Shown one piece after another: positions 1 to 5,238 of a DNA stretch of 5,238 nt. Both the position numbers and the translations under genes were made by a program. The notes beneath the pieces are model-generated. The model was not told the origin of the DNA, ran no database searches, and worked only from the letters and a program-made list of their open reading frames with translations. Every line of letters begins with the position of its first letter. Position 1 is the first letter of the stretch. This stretch comes from JAVBMU01 sp031551755 (lineage in GTDB: Bacteria > Actinomycetota > Actinomycetes > Actinomycetales > Cellulomonadaceae), in NCBI GenBank assembly GCA_031551755.1, contig JAVBNE010000054.1, positions 1-5,238 of the forward strand, read 5' to 3'.

Positions 1-775
1 TCAAAAACAAACAAGACCTGTGTATCTTTCTTTCTGTACACAAAAAGGAGGAGCAGGCAAATCAGTCTTTACGACTTTAACCGCCAGTTATTTACATTAC
101 CTGTGTGGGTACAATGTCGCCGTTATTGATTGCGACTATCCGCAATGGAGCATTCAGAAAATGCGAAAGCGGGAAGCGGAACAGTTGCAAACCAATGCTT
201 TCTATCAGCGGAAAGCGGAAACCTTTTTTGCCAAATTGGGTAAACCGACTTATCCCATAGTCCCCACCCACCCGGAACAAGCCTTAGCAAGGGCAAAAGA
301 ATTTCTGGAAAGCGAATCCGAAAAATATGATATCGTATTATTCGATTTGCCGGGAACAGTAAACAATGAAAATGTTGTAGAGATATTCTTCCGGATGGAT
401 TACCTGTTTGTTCCGATAACCACTTCACGGATTAACATGGAGAGTACCTTACCTTTTATCATTTCTATCAATGAAATGATTACCATGAATCCACAGGTCA
501 GGCTGAAAGGTATTTACCCATTTTGGAACAAAGTAACCAACCGTGAAAGAAAGGAACTGTTCGATTATTATGAGAATGCAATATCGGGATTGGGTATTTC
601 CATTATGCAGACTGGTATCCCGCAGAGTGTCCGCTACGACAGGGAACAATCCATTGAAGGGAATGACTATCTATTCCTGTCAACAATTTTTCCTCCTGAT
701 AAGCCTTTGTTAAAAGGAAGTAATCTGGATAACCTGATAGAAGAAGTAATTCAACTAACCGGGATACCGCAATGA
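1..775 (+). CDS. traA: TraA-type ParA/MinD family ATPase of a conjugative transposon (5' partial)
   Basis: This is a ParA/Soj/MinD-type P-loop ATPase, the protein that opens the transfer region of Bacteroides conjugative transposons. Counting from a GTG at 20, the deviant Walker A KGGAGKS is at residues 9-15, the A' motif VAVIDCDYPQ at 33-42 and the Walker B DIVLFDLPG at 104-112. About 250 residues is normal for the family. The frame stays open to the left edge and reads QKQTRP just before the GTG-encoded residue. Homologues usually carry a few residues before the first strand, so I infer the true start lies just left of the window and that GTG 20 is internal. It overlaps the next gene by four bases (ATGA, 772-775), which indicates one operon. 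The family partitions or positions protein and DNA cargo by ATP-driven dimerisation; the exact role of TraA in transfer is not shown here. The family call is firm, the TraA assignment likely. Confidence 0.88.
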   Translation, partial: QKQTRPVYLSFCTQKGGAGKSVFTTLTASYLHYLCGYNVAVIDCDYPQWSIQKMRKREAEQLQTNAFYQRKAETFFAKLGKPTYPIVPTHPEQALARAKEFLESESEKYDIVLFDLPGTVNNENVVEIFFRMDYLFVPITTSRINMESTLPFIISINEMITMNPQVRLKGIYPFWNKVTNRERKELFDYYENAISGLGISIMQTGIPQSVRYDREQSIEGNDYLFLSTIFPPDKPLLKGSNLDNLIEEVIQLTGIPQ

Positions 776-1434
776 AAGAGATGATAGGCACAATATTACT
801 GGCAACGGTTTGCTTCCTGATGGCTTGCCTGAACCTTTGGAATATCTTCAAAGATTGGTTTGATAAGAAATACGAACCAAGAAAAGAGGATAAATCCATA
901 AAAGAACATCCTCAAACAAAAGAGCCGGTGCCGGATATTATCGGAAAGTCAAAATTCCAACTGAAAAAACAGGAACCGCCAAGCCGGGAAGAGCCGGTGA
1001 AAAAGGAAATAACCGAACTGAAAGAGTGGTTTCCCCAAGAATCCGGGAAAGCGGAAGAAGATGATCCTTTTATGTCTATTCCGATGGAGACCGAAGAATC
1101 TATCCGGGATGATTCCATGAGCCTTGAAGATGAAGATATTCCAGTTATGACGGAAAAGGAACATTCGCCATTCAGTACGGGTACCACCATCGACGAATTC
1201 GAGCTGGTGGTCAGAGCACTTCAAGGGAAACAGATAACGGAAGAAGAGGAAATGCAAGTCGGCTATATCATCCCCAAGATTGAGGGAACCGATATTTACA
1301 ATCAGTTTACCAAACTAATTCCCGGTGCCGAAGAACGGTCAACAGCTATCCTGAATAGGATTGAGGATAACAGACAAATTGCGGTTGGGAATGGAGATGG
1401 TGGTTTTGATTTCAGGAAATATATACGGGACTAA
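772..1434 (+). CDS. TraD-like conjugal transfer protein, single membrane segment with acidic cytosolic tail
   Basis: This is a 220-residue protein. Residues 4-24 form one hydrophobic segment, followed by basic residues (K27, K32, K33, R37, K38), which by the positive-inside rule suggests the tail is cytosolic. Residues 35-135 are charged, rich in proline and glutamate, and probably disordered. Residues 138-200 look helical (TTIDEFELVVRALQ, then a KIEGTDIYNQF segment), and the protein ends in a short GGFDFRKYI motif. From memory this C-terminal layout resembles the TraD proteins of Bacteroides conjugative transposons, which sit between the traA group and traE. That match is recollection and was not searched. 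The ATG at 772 overlaps the traA stop as ATGA, pointing to translational coupling; Met4 (781) is a weaker alternative start. The gene is followed at once by a terminator, and the DUF4134/TraE gene I would expect next is absent. Confidence 0.6.
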   Translation: MKEMIGTILLATVCFLMACLNLWNIFKDWFDKKYEPRKEDKSIKEHPQTKEPVPDIIGKSKFQLKKQEPPSREEPVKKEITELKEWFPQESGKAEEDDPFMSIPMETEESIRDDSMSLEDEDIPVMTEKEHSPFSTGTTIDEFELVVRALQGKQITEEEEMQVGYIIPKIEGTDIYNQFTKLIPGAEERSTAILNRIEDNRQIAVGNGDGGFDFRKYIRD

Positions 1435-1464
1435 CAACAAACCACACATTATTTAGAGCATTTC

Positions 1465-1492
1465 AAGCCGAGTATTCTTGCTCGGCTTTTTT
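1465..1492 (+). terminator. Rho-independent terminator after the transfer genes
   Basis: A perfect 8-bp stem AAGCCGAG (1465-1472) and CTCGGCTT (1481-1488) encloses an 8-base loop. The right arm runs into a T tract that gives six T in a row at 1487-1492. It lies 30 bases after the stop codon at 1434 and should end transcription of the tra genes before the promoter of the next unit. The stem reads almost as well on the opposite strand, where the A pairs of the left arm would supply only a short T run, so it acts mainly in the + direction. Confidence 0.85.
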
Positions 1493-1523
1493 AATTGCTT
1501 AAAATGTTGATAACTAAAAACCT

Positions 1524-1581
1524 ATTTGCACTAAACAATTCAATACAAATCATTACATTTGCAAAATACATCAAAAATTTG
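1524..1581. promoter_or_regulatory. Candidate operator: ATTTG/CAAAT half-sites over the promoter
   Basis: ATTTG occurs at 1524, 1557 and 1577 and its complement CAAAT at 1546. CAAAT (1546-1550) and ATTTG (1557-1561) form an inverted repeat with a 6-base spacer that covers the -7 box. The longer word ATTTGCA repeats at 1524-1530 and 1557-1563, 33 bases apart, about three helical turns. Small XRE proteins bind such dyads and often repress themselves, so the regulator encoded next is the obvious candidate. The region is AT-rich and short words recur by chance there, so this is a weak call. Confidence 0.25.
1554..1561 (+). promoter_or_regulatory. Putative Bacteroidetes -7 promoter element for the regulator and cassette
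   Basis: TACATTTG is an exact match to the Bacteroidetes primary sigma factor -7 consensus TAnnTTTG. Transcription would begin near 1568, giving a leader of about 18 bases before the ATG at 1586. The best -33 candidate, TTTG at 1525-1528, is 25 bases upstream of the box, wider than the usual 19-21, so the -33 element is weak or missing. That would suit a promoter that is weak by default or controlled. Being just after the terminator and just before the regulator supports it. Confidence 0.55.
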
Positions 1582-1585
1582 ACTG

Positions 1586-1786
1586 ATGAAACAGATAAAT
1601 AGGCTAAAAGTCGTACTTGTGGAGCAGAATAAGACCGGAAAATGGTTGGCGGAAACGTTGGGGAAGAATGAAGCGACTGTTTCCCGTTGGTGTACGAACG
1701 AATCGCAACCTTCGCTTGAAACGTTGGTGAAAATTGCAGATTCCTTGAATGTTGATGTTAGGGATCTGATTGTGAGGACAAAATAA
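1586..1786 (+). CDS. Small XRE/Cro-C1-type helix-turn-helix regulator
   Basis: This 66-residue protein is made up entirely of a lambda-repressor-like DNA-binding domain. Helix 2 covers about residues 18-26 (GKWLAETLG), the recognition helix about 29-37 (EATVSRWCT), and QPSLETLVKIADSLNVDVRDLI at about 41-62 supplies the last two helices. It has no ligand-binding or dimerisation domain beyond this. From memory, near-identical small regulators often precede restriction-modification and other defence genes in Bacteroidetes. Its TAA (1784-1786) directly abuts the ATG at 1787 of the hydrolase gene with no base between, so it is probably co-transcribed and coupled with the effector genes and likely controls the unit. 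Base composition is odd for its place: two 60-base blocks at 1621-1740 are 50% and 47% GC, against 22-35% in sampled blocks of the next gene. It could have been acquired separately. An antitoxin role is possible but nothing shows it. Confidence 0.88.
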   Translation: MKQINRLKVVLVEQNKTGKWLAETLGKNEATVSRWCTNESQPSLETLVKIADSLNVDVRDLIVRTK

Positions 1787-2881
1787 ATGGAATCCATGGA
1801 AATAAAATTTCTTTCGGCATATTACGGAGATTCTTTTCTCATATCTTTTAATTATAGAGAAGATATGAAGCATATCTTAATTGATGGAGGGACTACATTT
1901 ACTTATGAATCTATAGACAAGAGAACTAAGCAAAAAATCTCTGGAGATTTAAAAAATGCTATACAGGAAATCTCTGAAAATGACCAAAAAATAGATTTGC
2001 TTATTGTTACGCATGTTGATTGTGACCACATAGATGGACTTTTAAATTGGTTCGAAGATGAAAATTTTGATATAAATCTGATTAAAAAGATTTGGTTTAA
2101 TTCCGGAAATGTCATTTCGGATTTTTTTAATCAGCCTGTGATTGAGGAGAATTTTATTCCCATCTCTCCACGAACAAATACAAACACACAAACAGGAATT
2201 CCTCAAGGAATTAAATTTGAAAATATAATAAGTGAAGCCGGTTGGGAAAAGAAAATTATAAAATCCGGGGATGTTATTGATTTTTTTGGAATGGAAATCA
2301 AAATATTATCTCCAAATATAGAAAATCTTAAAAAGCTACTTGTTAAATGGGAATTGGAAAAGGACAATAATCAAACCTCAGGAAAATCAACCGATTACAA
2401 TAAAACCCTTACTCAATTAATAGAAAGTGATGAATTTACCCCTGACAAATCAATTCATAATGGAAGTTCAATTGCATTTTTATTGACATGGAACGAAAAG
2501 AATTTTTTATTTTTGGGAGACGCTTTCGATGAAACAATAACTGAAAGTCTTGAAAAATTAGGATATACGTCAGAAAATAAATGTCCTGTTGAAATAGTAA
2601 AATTATCACATCACGGCAGCAAGGCAAATACAAGTCCTACACTTTTGGAACTTATAAATTGTAATACATACGTTATATCAACAAATGGAGAAAGGCATGG
2701 ATTACCGGATAAAACATGCCTGTCAAGAATTATAAAATTGAATAATAACCCGACATTGTTATTCAACTATCCGGAACTTATATCGGAAATATTCAACGAT
2801 ACCGATTATAAAGAATATAAATTTATAGCAAAATCTGTTTCTTCTATTGAATACAATAATGACGGACAACATATCAAATAG
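1787..2881 (+). CDS. Soluble ComEC-like metallo-beta-lactamase-fold hydrolase, putative effector
   Basis: This 364-residue protein has the metallo-beta-lactamase fold in the form seen in the C-terminal domain of ComEC/Rec2. ILIDGG is at residues 30-35. The metal motif HVDCDH is at 76-81 (H76, D78, D80, H81), the HxDxDH form usual in ComEC. NGSSIAFLL follows at 225-233, FLGD with the likely bridging Asp at 242-245, LSHHGS at 273-278, and STNGERHGLP at 298-307. No membrane segment or signal peptide is present, so the enzyme should be cytosolic, unlike ComEC. Residues 183-224 form a lysine-, asparagine- and glutamate-rich insertion. Relatives act on nucleic acids or phosphoesters; a nuclease role is inferred, and the substrate cannot be read from sequence. 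In Lamassu-type systems a hydrolase of this kind occurs as effector beside a protease. ATG 1787 directly follows the regulator's stop; Met4 at 1796 is an alternative start. The 3' end overlaps the protease gene by 23 bp. Confidence 0.85.
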   Translation: MESMEIKFLSAYYGDSFLISFNYREDMKHILIDGGTTFTYESIDKRTKQKISGDLKNAIQEISENDQKIDLLIVTHVDCDHIDGLLNWFEDENFDINLIKKIWFNSGNVISDFFNQPVIEENFIPISPRTNTNTQTGIPQGIKFENIISEAGWEKKIIKSGDVIDFFGMEIKILSPNIENLKKLLVKWELEKDNNQTSGKSTDYNKTLTQLIESDEFTPDKSIHNGSSIAFLLTWNEKNFLFLGDAFDETITESLEKLGYTSENKCPVEIVKLSHHGSKANTSPTLLELINCNTYVISTNGERHGLPDKTCLSRIIKLNNNPTLLFNYPELISEIFNDTDYKEYKFIAKSVSSIEYNNDGQHIK

Positions 2882-4157
2882 ATTTAGAGCATTGACTGTA
2901 AAAGTGAGTAATGGCAGTGGGTGCTTATTTCAGCCTCTTACTACGGAATATTCCTATGTTCTTACAGCCCGACATGTTATTAAAGATTTGTCTGTTGAAG
3001 ACATTAAGATAGAACAACAAACAGGAGCAGAACCTGTAGTGTTGGAACTGATAGACCCACCCTATTATGATGAAAATGATGAGACAAGAGATGGAGCAGC
3101 TATAATAAAAATAAAAAGAATTGGCATTGAAGAAATCTTGCCTGTTTACAAAACAGAATTAAAATTTGATACTTCTCACATTTATAAACTTTGTGGTTAT
3201 CCATTAAAACGAAGAAATGATGCAGATTCTTATCGCTCAAATGATGTAGAATTAAAAGATGATAAACTTGATAATTTTATCGAGGCGGAAATTCAAGGAA
3301 AACCAATATTTAAAGAGGTAAATGGGATGTCAGGCGGTGGGATTCTCCGGCAATTCGGAAGTAATATTGAGTTAATTGGCATTCAATCGGAAATGGCAGC
3401 GAAGGATGAAAATGAAATTTTAGGTCGTACAAACTTTATTCCTTTAGACTCTTTTCAGAAACTAATAGCGAACAAAGAATTATCACCTCTTATGCCATCT
3501 TATTTAACTTGTTTTTCACATTTGAAAGATGCCATATTTCCTCTAAACAACCTTACACCTGATAATACACCTTTAAGAGATTACCTGCTAAATCAAGTGA
3601 AATCAAAACTGTGTGAATCAATTTTCCCCTACCAAGTGCTTAAAGAGTATAATGAAAGTTTACTTATTTCAGGACATTCATCAGCAAATTTATTTAATAA
3701 GCATCTGTGGATTACATTTTTAGAATTTATAGTAATCAATTTGATGAAAGATTCAAACGATGAGATTTCTATTGAGTCTATAAATGACTATTTATCTAAA
3801 AACAGATTTTTATTTGGAATATCCGAAAATTGGATGCATCTCATAAAAGACATCTACAAATCCAATCTAAAAGGTTTGAGTAAAGGCGGCTCTATAATTA
3901 TCAGTACAGACAATGACAAAATGCCGACAGTTGCCAGCATTCCTAAAACAAGTATTCCTAATATAGCAAAAGTTCAACGAGATGATGAAAAATTACAAAT
4001 TGATTCAGGGATTGACATATACTCAGATTTTGGATTATTCCATATTTACAAGTTTCAAAAAGATTTATTAGAAAAACAGTTTGAATATCCTAATGATATT
4101 TTAAAAATACCAAATTTCTTTAAAGATAAAATGAATGACACATTCTCTATTGGATAA
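2859..4157 (+). CDS. Cytosolic trypsin-like serine protease with ABC-3C-type C-terminal region, putative effector
   Basis: This is a 432-residue protein. The first 200 residues are a trypsin/HtrA-like protease fold: GSGCLF at 19-24, TARHV with the catalytic His at 39, RDGAAIIKI with the likely catalytic Asp at 78, and NGMSGGG with the nucleophile Ser at 158. The whole triad appears intact. No signal peptide, membrane segment or PDZ domain is seen, so it should work in the cytosol. Residues about 210-432 are a separate region, mostly helical (HLWITFLEFIVINLM at 282-296) with a strand-like GGSIIIST at 343-350. It matches in position and feel the C-terminal domains that tie effectors to ABC three-component systems; this was not searched. 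I chose ATG 2859 over an in-frame TTG at 2847, because ATG is commoner and the resulting 23-bp overlap with the hydrolase gene equals the overlap at the other end. The substrate is unknown. Confidence 0.83.
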   Translation: MTDNISNRFRALTVKVSNGSGCLFQPLTTEYSYVLTARHVIKDLSVEDIKIEQQTGAEPVVLELIDPPYYDENDETRDGAAIIKIKRIGIEEILPVYKTELKFDTSHIYKLCGYPLKRRNDADSYRSNDVELKDDKLDNFIEAEIQGKPIFKEVNGMSGGGILRQFGSNIELIGIQSEMAAKDENEILGRTNFIPLDSFQKLIANKELSPLMPSYLTCFSHLKDAIFPLNNLTPDNTPLRDYLLNQVKSKLCESIFPYQVLKEYNESLLISGHSSANLFNKHLWITFLEFIVINLMKDSNDEISIESINDYLSKNRFLFGISENWMHLIKDIYKSNLKGLSKGGSIIISTDNDKMPTVASIPKTSIPNIAKVQRDDEKLQIDSGIDIYSDFGLFHIYKFQKDLLEKQFEYPNDILKIPNFFKDKMNDTFSIG

Positions 4158-4698
4158 AATACCGGAAGTAGAAGTCTTAAAAAACGAATTCAAAGATTTC
4201 AACATAAGTGTTGTTGAAGTTGATACTTTGCACAACGCGATTGTTACTTTTGCTCTCTTCCCTGATGAAAATTTATTAAAAGATAATTGGGAAAAAATCA
4301 CAAGTTCTATTGTAGCTTGCATACAAGGACAAATCGATGATGTATTTATAAAATGGAATTTATACTTACTCTTGCTCTGCAAAACAGGAGTTTCCAAAGA
4401 AATAAAGTATGAAATAGAGAATGATAAATTTTGTTGCAGAAAAATCGTTATAGAGAACTTTCAGAAGGAAGATTTTTCTGATCAGGTAAAAAGAACATTA
4501 ATTTCATCAAAAGTGACAATGGAAGACATTGGTGTTGAAAATACAGGCTCAAACTCTTCTGTTGATTATACGGGTCAAACTCCATTGTGGGATACCATAA
4601 AAAATAGTCAAATTACCTCTGGTAAAAATAAAGACAATGACGATACTAAAACAATCTTGAACCAAATTTTACAGAATTATGAAAATAAAGAAAGTTGA
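4135..4698 (+). CDS. lmuC: ABC three-component system middle component (Lamassu LmuC-like)
   Basis: This 187-residue protein has no enzymatic motif. Its core, about residues 63-110, contains a hydrophobic helix (WNLYLLLLC at 74-82) and then a segment around KYEIENDKFCCRKIVI (91-106). I recognise these as the hallmark of the middle component of ABC-3C systems, the small protein that sits between effector and ATPase; in Lamassu terms this is LmuC. The last 50 residues are polar, rich in asparagine, aspartate and lysine, and probably flexible. It begins at ATG 4135 inside the protease gene (23-bp overlap), and its own end overlaps the ATPase gene by 20 bp, which fixes its place in the operon and in the complex. 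In characterised relatives this subunit accompanies the SMC-like dimer. The family call rests on memory of the motif plus context, and would be weaker without the neighbours. Confidence 0.7.
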   Translation: MTHSLLDKIPEVEVLKNEFKDFNISVVEVDTLHNAIVTFALFPDENLLKDNWEKITSSIVACIQGQIDDVFIKWNLYLLLLCKTGVSKEIKYEIENDKFCCRKIVIENFQKEDFSDQVKRTLISSKVTMEDIGVENTGSNSSVDYTGQTPLWDTIKNSQITSGKNKDNDDTKTILNQILQNYENKES

Positions 4699-5238
4699 AA
4701 TACAGGGTTTTAGGGCTTATCAAAATGCTGAAAACTCCACATATAATTTCATGTTGGATGACGGGGATTGTGCTGATTTTATTTCCATATATGCACCTAA
4801 TGGCTTTGGAAAAACCTCTTTCTATGATGCTGCGGAATGGGGAATGACAAACAACATTAGTCGCTTGTTAAAGCGAGAAAAAGAAAATAAAATTATAGCA
4901 AAGGAAGAAAGGAAAAAAGACAAGACAAAACAGTTCATTTTAAGAAATCGGGATTTTGGGGAGACTAAGAATGCTTATGTGAAGATCGAAACTACATTTC
5001 AAGAAGAGGATTATAGTCCTTATAGAATTATTCCACCTGTCCCTAAAAAAGGAGGAACTGATTTTAATTTCGATGAAAAGGACACCTTGGAAAATATGAA
5101 GTTTTTCAGAGATGTCATTTTGTCGCAAGATTGGATTGATGCTTTTTTGAGAGAAGATACTGCCGAAAAAAGATATGAGAAATTCATGGATTATTTTGGC
5201 AATAAAGAAATAGACCTGTACTATAAGAACTTAGTTAG
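4679..5238 (+). CDS. lmuB: SMC/Rad50-like ABC ATPase (Lamassu LmuB-like), 3' end beyond window
   Basis: An open frame begins at ATG 4679 and runs to the right edge without a stop, giving 186 complete codons. The N-terminus, MKIKKVEIQGFRAYQ, is the usual opening of SMC, RecF and Rad50 ATPases (I-x-GF-R strand and turn). Walker A is APNGFGKTS at residues 39-47 with Lys45 and Thr46. ILSQDWIDAFL at 147-157 resembles the Q-loop region of SbcC/Rad50, with Gln150 as the probable metal ligand. Residues 60-85 are highly charged. The signature motif, Walker B and coiled coils must lie beyond the window. In Lamassu and ABC-3C systems this protein is the sensor: it loads on DNA ends or foreign DNA and controls the effector. 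It overlaps the middle-component gene by 20 bp, so it is the last or next-to-last gene of the unit. Confidence 0.85.
   Translation, partial: MKIKKVEIQGFRAYQNAENSTYNFMLDDGDCADFISIYAPNGFGKTSFYDAAEWGMTNNISRLLKREKENKIIAKEERKKDKTKQFILRNRDFGETKNAYVKIETTFQEEDYSPYRIIPPVPKKGGTDFNFDEKDTLENMKFFRDVILSQDWIDAFLREDTAEKRYEKFMDYFGNKEIDLYYKNLV

Larger units (their letters stand above)
1..1434 (+). mobile_element. Part of a Bacteroidales conjugative transposon transfer region
   Basis: A traA-type ParA gene coupled to a TraD-like membrane protein is the kind of pair found in the CTnDOT-like family of integrative conjugative elements. No integrase, relaxase, oriT or attachment site is visible here, so the element's limits cannot be set and it may be a remnant. 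The call rests on gene content alone. Confidence 0.5.
1787..5238 (+). other. Lamassu / ABC three-component defence cassette, hydrolase-plus-protease type (incomplete at right)
   Basis: Four same-strand genes lie in the order metallo-beta-lactamase-fold hydrolase, serine protease, middle component, SMC-like ATPase. All are linked by 20-23 bp overlaps and all are AT-rich compared with the flanking genes. That order and content match the Lamassu variant with hydrolase and protease effectors, which overlaps the ABC-3C class described from comparative genomics. By family analogy the ATPase and middle component sense invading DNA and the effectors kill or arrest the cell. No activity can be shown from sequence. 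The XRE regulator immediately upstream is probably part of the transcription unit. Confidence 0.75.

Noticed and set aside
20..22. GTG as the true start of the ParA-type gene
   Set aside because: The frame is open to the left edge and the residues before GTG fit the short N-terminal extension usual in TraA proteins, so the gene is treated as cut by the window.
45..53. AAGGAGGAG, a perfect-looking Shine-Dalgarno sequence
   Set aside because: It encodes the Lys-Gly-Gly part of the Walker A motif and no start codon follows at a suitable distance. A similar AAGGAGG near 5049 also lies inside a coding frame without a start after it.
772..846. Lipoprotein signal (LMAC with Cys19) in the TraD-like protein
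   Set aside because: Hydrophobic sequence continues after the Cys, Met at -2 is a poor lipobox residue, and the basic stretch after the segment fits a plain membrane anchor with a cytosolic tail.
912..1257. Two minus-strand open frames of 92 and 102 codons
   Set aside because: They mirror the coding frame of the TraD-like gene, have serine- and phenylalanine-rich shadow composition, and show no domain or start signal.
2847..2849. TTG start giving the protease four extra residues
   Set aside because: The in-frame ATG at 2859 is a stronger start and produces the same 23-bp overlap seen at the next junction.
1586..2881. Toxin-antitoxin pair made of the XRE protein and the hydrolase
   Set aside because: The hydrolase is large, has a full ComEC-like motif set, and is locked to three further genes that match a known defence architecture, so a two-gene toxin-antitoxin reading explains less.
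4101..4397. Minus-strand open frame of 98 codons
   Set aside because: It lies opposite the protease and middle-component genes, which have clear motifs and operon context, and its translation shows no recognisable feature.
1..5238. CRISPR array, tRNA, rRNA, insertion sequence or long direct repeats
   Set aside because: No spaced repeats, cloverleaf-like sequence, transposase motif or terminal inverted repeats were seen; the only sizeable non-coding stretch is 1435-1585.

Overview
The window looks like a piece of a Bacteroidales (Bacteroides or Parabacteroides type) genome carrying part of a conjugative transposon. The grounds are a TraA-type ParA ATPase followed by a TraD-like membrane protein, an exact match to the Bacteroidetes -7 promoter box (TAnnTTTG), and the near absence of Shine-Dalgarno sequences before the genes. 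All genes lie on the + strand.

Region 1 (1-1434) is conjugation backbone with mid-range GC. It holds a ParA/MinD-type ATPase, cut by the left window edge, joined by an ATGA overlap to a single-pass membrane protein with an acidic tail. A clear hairpin-plus-T-run terminator (1465-1492) closes it. The rest of the tra operon does not follow.

Region 2 (1493-1786) is a short promoter region and a 66-residue XRE-type regulator. Its base composition resembles the conjugation genes rather than the genes after it.

Region 3 (1787-5238) is markedly AT-rich and holds four genes whose ends overlap by 20-23 bp: a soluble ComEC-like metallo-beta-lactamase-fold hydrolase, a cytosolic trypsin-like serine protease with a long C-terminal region, a small protein resembling the middle component of ABC three-component systems, and the start of an SMC/Rad50-like ATPase that runs off the right edge. 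The last gene is easy to overlook because no stop codon lies in the window.

Taken together, region 3 reads as an anti-phage or anti-plasmid system of the Lamassu / ABC-3C superfamily, of the form with two enzymatic effectors (hydrolase plus protease). In this family the SMC-like ATPase and middle component are thought to sense foreign or damaged DNA and release the effector. Here the effectors would be a putative nuclease and a protease, under a small repressor-like protein, carried as cargo on a conjugative element. The general type is, to my knowledge, already named. What deserves attention is the two-effector logic, the uniform gene overlaps, the regulator of different composition and the position inside a conjugation region.
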